Shown here: positions 59,201 through 64,000 of the stretch, piece by piece
Layout of the letters: each line of letters begins with the position of its first letter
Position numbering within the stretch: the stretch's first letter is position 1
Source of the DNA: Chondrosia reniformis
Lineage: Eukaryota; Porifera; Demospongiae; Chondrillida; Chondrillidae
Length of the DNA stretch: 64,000 nt
Direction: 5' to 3'
Assembly (NCBI GenBank): GCA_947172415.1
Contig: OX359197.1
Location: 4,092,001 to 4,156,000 of the forward strand
Translations under genes and position numbers: made by a program
The notes under the pieces: generated by a model
What the model saw: only the letters and a program-made list of their open reading frames with translations
The model's database searches: none
Told to the model about the DNA's origin: nothing

Positions 59201-62200
59201 TCCATCCATCCATCCATCCATCCATCCATCCATCCATCCATCCATCCATCCATCCATCCATCCATCCATCCATCCATCCATCCATCCATCCATCCATCCA
59301 TCCATCCATCCATCCATCCATCCATCCATCCATCCATCCATCCATCCATCCATCCATCCATCCATCCATCCATCCATCCATCCATCCATCCATCCATCCA
59401 TCCATCCATCCATCCATCCATCCATCCATCCATCCATCCATCCATCCATCCATCCATTATCTATCCATATATATATGTACTCATTTAATAAGTGCTTCAA
59501 CTCTACTCCAGAGGGTGAAGATTATGTTCTAATAGAGGATAAAGTTCAATTTACTGAAGACTCTATAAAACAAAATACTACATTTTTGGGAACAGATGGA
59601 AGGATTAATATTGTGGATGATATGATAGCAGAGCCGAATGAGCCCTTCATTTGTGCTATTATTGGTCGAGATGACGGTAGGGTTGCTGGAGAGCCAGACT
59701 CAATTACAGTATTCATTGAAGATGATGATGGTAAATAGGTGTCATTTTAATTTGGACCCTAATTATAGTTATGCATTTATTGATGATCAGTATATATATA
59801 CTTGGCAAACTTCCTCTAGTAGCTACAGTTATGACACTACTTTATTATTCATACCTGAATGAGTGAGGAAACATCTTTATATATCAGAAAACATAATTTC
59901 TGTATATGTACTGTACAAATCTAGCTGCTGGCCCCTTCTCCATCTGCATGTTGGCAAAGAGAAGCAGAGTCTAGCTAGCAAATATTGTCAATTTTACATC
60001 TCAAATAACCAATTGTACAATATAAATATATCAATATTGTATATATATTGCAGCCACAGTGAAATCTCTAGTGCCTTTGTATACAATTTCCAGTTCTAGA
60101 AGTCAATTTTGAAGACATTGAACATGTCGGTGATGAAGGTGGTACTCTAAGAGTAAAACTTTTAGCATCCACTGATTTTGCTAATCCCTTCAAGATGGAA
60201 ATATTTACAAAATCTCTACCTAATGATTCACCACAGAAGCCATATGAAGCAAACTTAGGTATATATACGTACTTGTTGAATAGACTCTAGACTTTTAACC
60301 AAATGCACCTGCCTTACTACTAGTTTCAGCATTATAAATGTAATAGTACTGTTATAACCAGAGGAAAGGATTATAGCTAAGAAATTTAATTTTTGTGGGA
60401 GTCTGAGGTGTTGGGTTTTACCTGCATTGCCATGACATTCAGGCAACCCAGGATCAATTTATATATATATATATGTAGCTAATAATGAGAGATAATACAT
60501 GAAATTTGCTTCAGTGACTAATAAACAAAGAATATTTTGTTCAGTGACTGGTCTACTTCCTACACTACAGTTTTTTTATGTAGCCCCCATCATCGGCCCA
60601 TTGTAATGGCAATGGGGTATAAATAAACACACCGTGTTCGGGAAATTTTCGTGGGAAAAATTTTCGCGTTAAAATATTTTCGTCGTCTGGGTCGCACGAG
60701 CGATTGTTGCTGCTGTACTTCGGGCGAAAGTGAGCCCTTTGGGTCCGGTAAACCGTCCTTGCGCTGCAGGTATCACAGTAGAGCCATTTTGACCGCGCTC
60801 AGCTGTGTTGCGTTTACATGTACGTAGATTGTACAACGTGTTATTAAAAATATTTCGTGTGATGAATTTTCGTGGTTTGAGCCAACCACGAAAATATTTT
60901 AACAACGAAAATTTCCCGAATTACGGTATATATATATATATATATAAACACATAATATTCATCTAAGATTATTTTGATTATTAGGGGCTGATTATACACT
61001 GCAGTCTGGTGGAATTGTCACATTTAACTTTAATGATTTGGGAAGATCATCAAATGAGGCTATTATTGAATTGAAGGATGACTGTTTGGTTGAAGGAATT
61101 GAATTCTTTGCATTGTCATTTGTTTCTATTAATGAAGCAGATGATGAAGGGTCTATCTTCATTCAAACTGGAGAAAGTAATACTGCTGTAGTAGGGATAA
61201 ATGATCTCAGTGGTAAAAATTACACAAATACACATATTCTTAATTCTATACAGTGAAAATATTGTAATGGAAGTTATTAGGCATGCTGGAATTAATAGTA
61301 GAACGCTTTCTTTGCAATCATTGCCCGTTGCATGAGTATATAAGTTGACATTTTCTCTTTTTGTACTGTATGCCTAATGAAGCCTGTGAAGGGCGAAACA
61401 TTGCATTAAAGTGATCTATACGTGATTTGTTGGCGTGCTTGATCGTCCAAAGAAAGCGTTCTACTATCAAAGAAAATATTGACATGTTCTTATAATAATA
61501 TCAATATATCTATATATCTATCTATCTATATCTATATACAGTGCAAGTTACAATATGCTAACTTAAAGGTAATCCAAATAATTAATTAATTCAAAGAAAG
61601 GGCCTAGAAACAGAATGGGCATATTATCATAAAGTTTAGGGTATAAAACTCATTTTAAATTAAGGGATTTTGATTTAGGCCTCCGTTAGTTACAAAATGG
61701 AGGACAAAGTCTGCATAAAAAAGGCCATAGGACTATAGAAAAGCTATAGGAAATTTGTATTAAAACAATGTGTTATATATATAATTTCATAAAAAAATGC
61801 AATTGGTCAGATCACTTTGAATCCAATGTATATACATATGTATATACAGAAATATTTACCAGACCTGAAAAAGCTTTACCGTACTTATTTGATGAACAGC
61901 AACTGGTCAGAGTAAGATATGAAGCCTTCTATAATGATTCCACTGGCAATCTTAAGCCTGTGAATGATATGTGTTTTCACAATTTTGGATTTAATTTGGA
62001 AATTAATTCTGAAGACAAAAAAGCTACAGGTCAGTTTCTAACTAATTTGATACATGCATGGATTTAGCCTTAGCTAAGGGTTTTATATTAAGTAGTAACA
62101 GTAAAACATGTTGCCTGTACTTTCTGCTACACATGTACGTATATATATGTTCAAATCACCAATTAGACAGAGGCCAAATTTGTTGCTAAACAATATTCAA

Positions 62201-63485
62201 ACTAACTGCATATAAGCAACTGACAACTATAGTTGTAGTGTGGTATCAGAGCTCTGGCCACCTATCAGCTTATGCAGAGCTAGGATAGCTAAGGGGTGAT
62301 TGGATTATTACTGTCTTTATCAAACATTATATTTGCCAAAGCATGAATTAGATATGCAAACAATCACCTGTAGTATATGATTGTCTATCTTTCTTTACTT
62401 CTTCCTTCTTTAATAATATTGACAACTAACTTGCAGCCAGTGCTGATTACATAGCAGCTAGTAGAGAGATTGTCCACTTCAATGCGGGAGAAAGATACTC
62501 TTCCTATTTGGAGATTACTCTCATTGATGATGAAGTAGCTGAGCCTACTGAGTCCTTCCAGTTGAATTATGATATCAAAGTTAGCAGGAATGGTGCAGAA
62601 ACTGATCGAGTTTTAAAACTAAACGTTTCATCTGAAATTGAAATTAATGACAATGACGGTATGCCTCTGAACTATAATAATTTTGCTGTATATATACTTG
62701 GTTGCTTTTTAATGTTTACATTTGTAATGTTTATTAATGTATGCAGAGGCAGGAATAACTTTAAATGTCAGTGAAGTGTCTTATAGAGAGGACATTGGTG
62801 TAATTCAACTTAATCTTTTAAGCAATGCAGCATTTCAACATGATCAAGTCATTGATATCCAAGCATACAATGAAACTGCAGAAAGTATGTATAATTAGTT
62901 ATAACATACATATGTCCTCTCATTGTATGCAGGGTATGCACATACATATGTATATACATAATACCATATACATGCTGATGTTTGATTCTTATATATATAC
63001 AATATTATAGACACTAATGACTATGAACTACTTAATAAGACTGTAACAATAAGAAGTGGAGAGATGGAGTCTGAAGCAATTATGATTAATATTGTTGCCG
63101 ATGAAATACCAGAGGACACTGAGACATTTATTATTACCTTCACCTTATCAGAATCAGTTAGGAATAATGGAGGTGTGGTTGGCAGTATAAATGAAGTGAA
63201 AATCTCAATTGAAGATGACGATGGTTAGTATTTTATTTTGTGGAGTCATTGTGTTTACTGTAACAGTATGATGTATACTTTCATCACAATGCTTTCTTCA
63301 GTCAGGATCTAGGTATATAATGTGTTTTCTCATTGTATATGTAGCACTTTTTATACAGTTTTTGGACACTGAGCTTACCGTTTCTGAATCAGCAGGAATA
63401 ATTGCTGTTAACATGAAGGTATTCCAAGGAACTGTTACGGAACCATTTAATGTGACCATTTTTGGACAAAGTGGGACAGCCATGG
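56169..63485 (+). CDS. Aggregation-factor-like Calx-beta protein, gene 3 (3' partial)
   Basis: Exons in view: 56169-56259, 57164-57292, 57500-57730, 57826-57978, 59512-59730, 60094-60258, 60985-61212, 61850-62029, 62437-62658, 62747-62884, 63011-63223, 63345-63485; the gene runs off the right edge. The first exon codes about 30 residues with a signal peptide (hydrophobic core [12 protein letters not shown], likely cut near V-S-A-Q). Five complete Calx-beta domains and the A half of a sixth follow, all introns phase 1. Exon order and sequence follow gene 2 exons 1-12. Expected to be another secreted member of the cluster; its C-terminus is not visible. Confidence 0.85.
56400..56770. repeat. 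Foldback element with arms of about 175 bp
   Basis: Left arm 56400-56576 and right arm 56600-56770 are nearly perfect inverse copies, separated by about 23 bases. Both carry GACCTTCGGGTTGAAACGTC-type sequence and TAATGCCACATAATGAATTG. In intron 1 of gene 3. Confidence 0.8.
57164..63485 (+). CDS. Gene 3: Calx-beta domains 1-5 and half of 6
   Basis: A/B exon lengths are 129/231, 153/219, 165/228, 180/222, 138/213 and 141 nt, against 129/219, 153/228, 165/213, 174/222, 138/213 and 141 nt in gene 2. Shared motifs include [10 protein letters not shown] (domain 1), R-V-V/A-G-E-P-D (domain 2), K-P-Y-E-A (domain 3), F-G-F-N-L-E (domain 4) and F-Q-H-D-Q (domain 5). The intron before domain 2's B half carries the large TCCA microsatellite; an AG at 59510-59511 ends it. 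Confidence 0.83.
59136..59457. repeat. (TCCA)n microsatellite, about 80 units
   Basis: About 320 bp of TCCA with a single TGCA interruption near 59152. It lies in the intron 57979-59511 of gene 3, ending 54 bases before the next exon. Long frames across it (repeating H-P-S-I or M-D-G-W) are artefacts. Confidence 0.95.
60425..60616. repeat. MITE family M1, copy 2
   Basis: Starts CATTGCCATGACATTCAGGC and ends, inverted, CATTGTAATGGCAATGG. Shares GGCAACCCAGGATCAA with 40548-40747. In the intron 60259-60984 of gene 3. Confidence 0.55.
60631..60927. repeat. MITE-like element with TTTTCGTG inverted ends
   Basis: Left end ACCGTGTTCGGGAAATTTTC and right end, inverted, ACCGTAATTCGGGAAATTTT, each followed inward by AAAATATTTTCGT. 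Possible TA target bases flank it. It is CpG-rich compared with its surroundings, suggesting a young insertion. Confidence 0.7.
61296..61466. repeat. Small inverted-repeat element
   Basis: TAGTAGAACGCTTTCTTTG at the left and its exact inverse CAAAGAAAGCGTTCTACTA at the right; interior includes GAAGGGCGAAACATTGCATT. In the intron 61213-61849 of gene 3. Confidence 0.7.
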
Positions 63486-63499
63486 GTTAGTAGTCTGTA

Positions 63500-63870
63500 A
63501 GCATACATTGGAGTTCGGGTGGATCGGCGGACAGTACGATGGAAACGTCTACGATATCAATCGATTTTAGAAGTCGATGTATTGCCGATAATGATACCTC
63601 AATCGATTCCTTACCGATTACTTTTTGAATATGATATGGGAGAGAGCCCACTTTGGATACGCAGCGAGATGATTCGTTACCTGGTATCACTCGACTGGCA
63701 CTCGTTGGTGATTGCGTACCACTCGTTGGCAATTACGTATCACTCGTTTGACACACGGCAGCAATTAGCAAGTCGAGAGGCTTCGGTCGAGGATTTTACC
63801 GATCTCGGTGAGTGACTCGCTCTAATTCCTCGATCGAGGTGGCGTTTCTTTTGACGCGTACCGTATATAC
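63500..63870. other. CpG-rich insertion in last intron of window
   Basis: Just after exon 63345-63485 the base composition changes sharply: dense TCGA and CGAT words and a threefold CACTCGTTGG/T-type repeat (near 63698, 63721 and 63742). A 98-codon frame crosses it without recognisable domain. Probably a recent insertion; its right limit is near TTGACGCGTACCG. Confidence 0.4.
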
Positions 63871-64000
63871 GTATATACACAGAATAGTGAGCCTAATCTT
63901 TAGACCAATTTACTTTTTAGGAGCCAAGGTCTTATTAGTAACTCTGATTACCACCAGTCATACAAAAAAAAAACAAATATATGCCACTGCTATTTTCCTT

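Noticed and set aside
59052..59738. Long open frames through the TCCA repeat (H-P-S-I and M-D-G-W repeats on both strands)
   Set aside because: They are open only because a 4-bp repeat without stop codons spans them. The true exon starts at 59512.

Overview
The window is animal nuclear DNA, most probably from a demosponge; Amphimedon queenslandica is my best guess, without a database check. The base composition is AT-rich, genes are split into small exons with GT-AG introns (many of 54-100 bp), and the introns hold Penelope-like, LINE and Ty3/Gypsy fragments, foldback elements and microsatellites. All three protein-coding genes lie on the + strand, head to tail. They encode very large, secreted, Calx-beta-repeat proteins. 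Tandem Calx-beta domains followed by a cysteine-rich C-terminal domain match the sponge aggregation factor (AF) family, the protein core of the proteoglycan that mediates species- and self-specific sponge cell adhesion (MAFp3/MAFp4 type, 'Wreath' C-terminal domain). The family name is an inference from architecture.

Gene 1 (423-19940) enters from the left with its 5' end outside the window. It has one half-domain, 14 complete Calx-beta domains and a two-exon Wreath-type C-terminus: 29 exons, about 1,964 residues in view. Gene 2 (20646-52261) is complete: a signal-peptide exon, 23 Calx-beta domains, a VWD-like segment, and a Wreath-type C-terminus, in 46 exons plus one candidate 24-nt microexon, about 3,250 residues. 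Gene 3 (56169 to beyond the right edge) has a signal-peptide exon and the first five and a half Calx-beta domains. Its exons match those of gene 2 one for one, often with the same length, so genes 2 and 3 are tandem duplicates.

The exon grammar is very regular. A Calx-beta domain is normally built from a short 'A' exon (129-189 nt, two N-terminal thirds of sheet ending in G-T/S-A-x) and a longer 'B' exon (198-246 nt, G-x-D-F/Y ... E-x-F ... I-x-D-D-D). Every intron I could place is phase 1 and every internal exon is a multiple of three, so exons or pairs can be lost, gained or skipped without a frameshift. A few domains have lost the internal intron, and one exon joins the B half of one domain to the A half of the next.

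Intergenic spaces are short between genes 1 and 2 (0.7 kb) and longer between genes 2 and 3 (3.9 kb, holding a decayed LINE). Long introns are where mobile elements sit: a Penelope-like family with at least seven fragments, a LINE plus a small Gypsy remnant at 33.7-36.3 kb, a pogo-like remnant at 17.7 kb and about ten inverted-repeat elements. I saw no tRNA, rRNA or CRISPR array.
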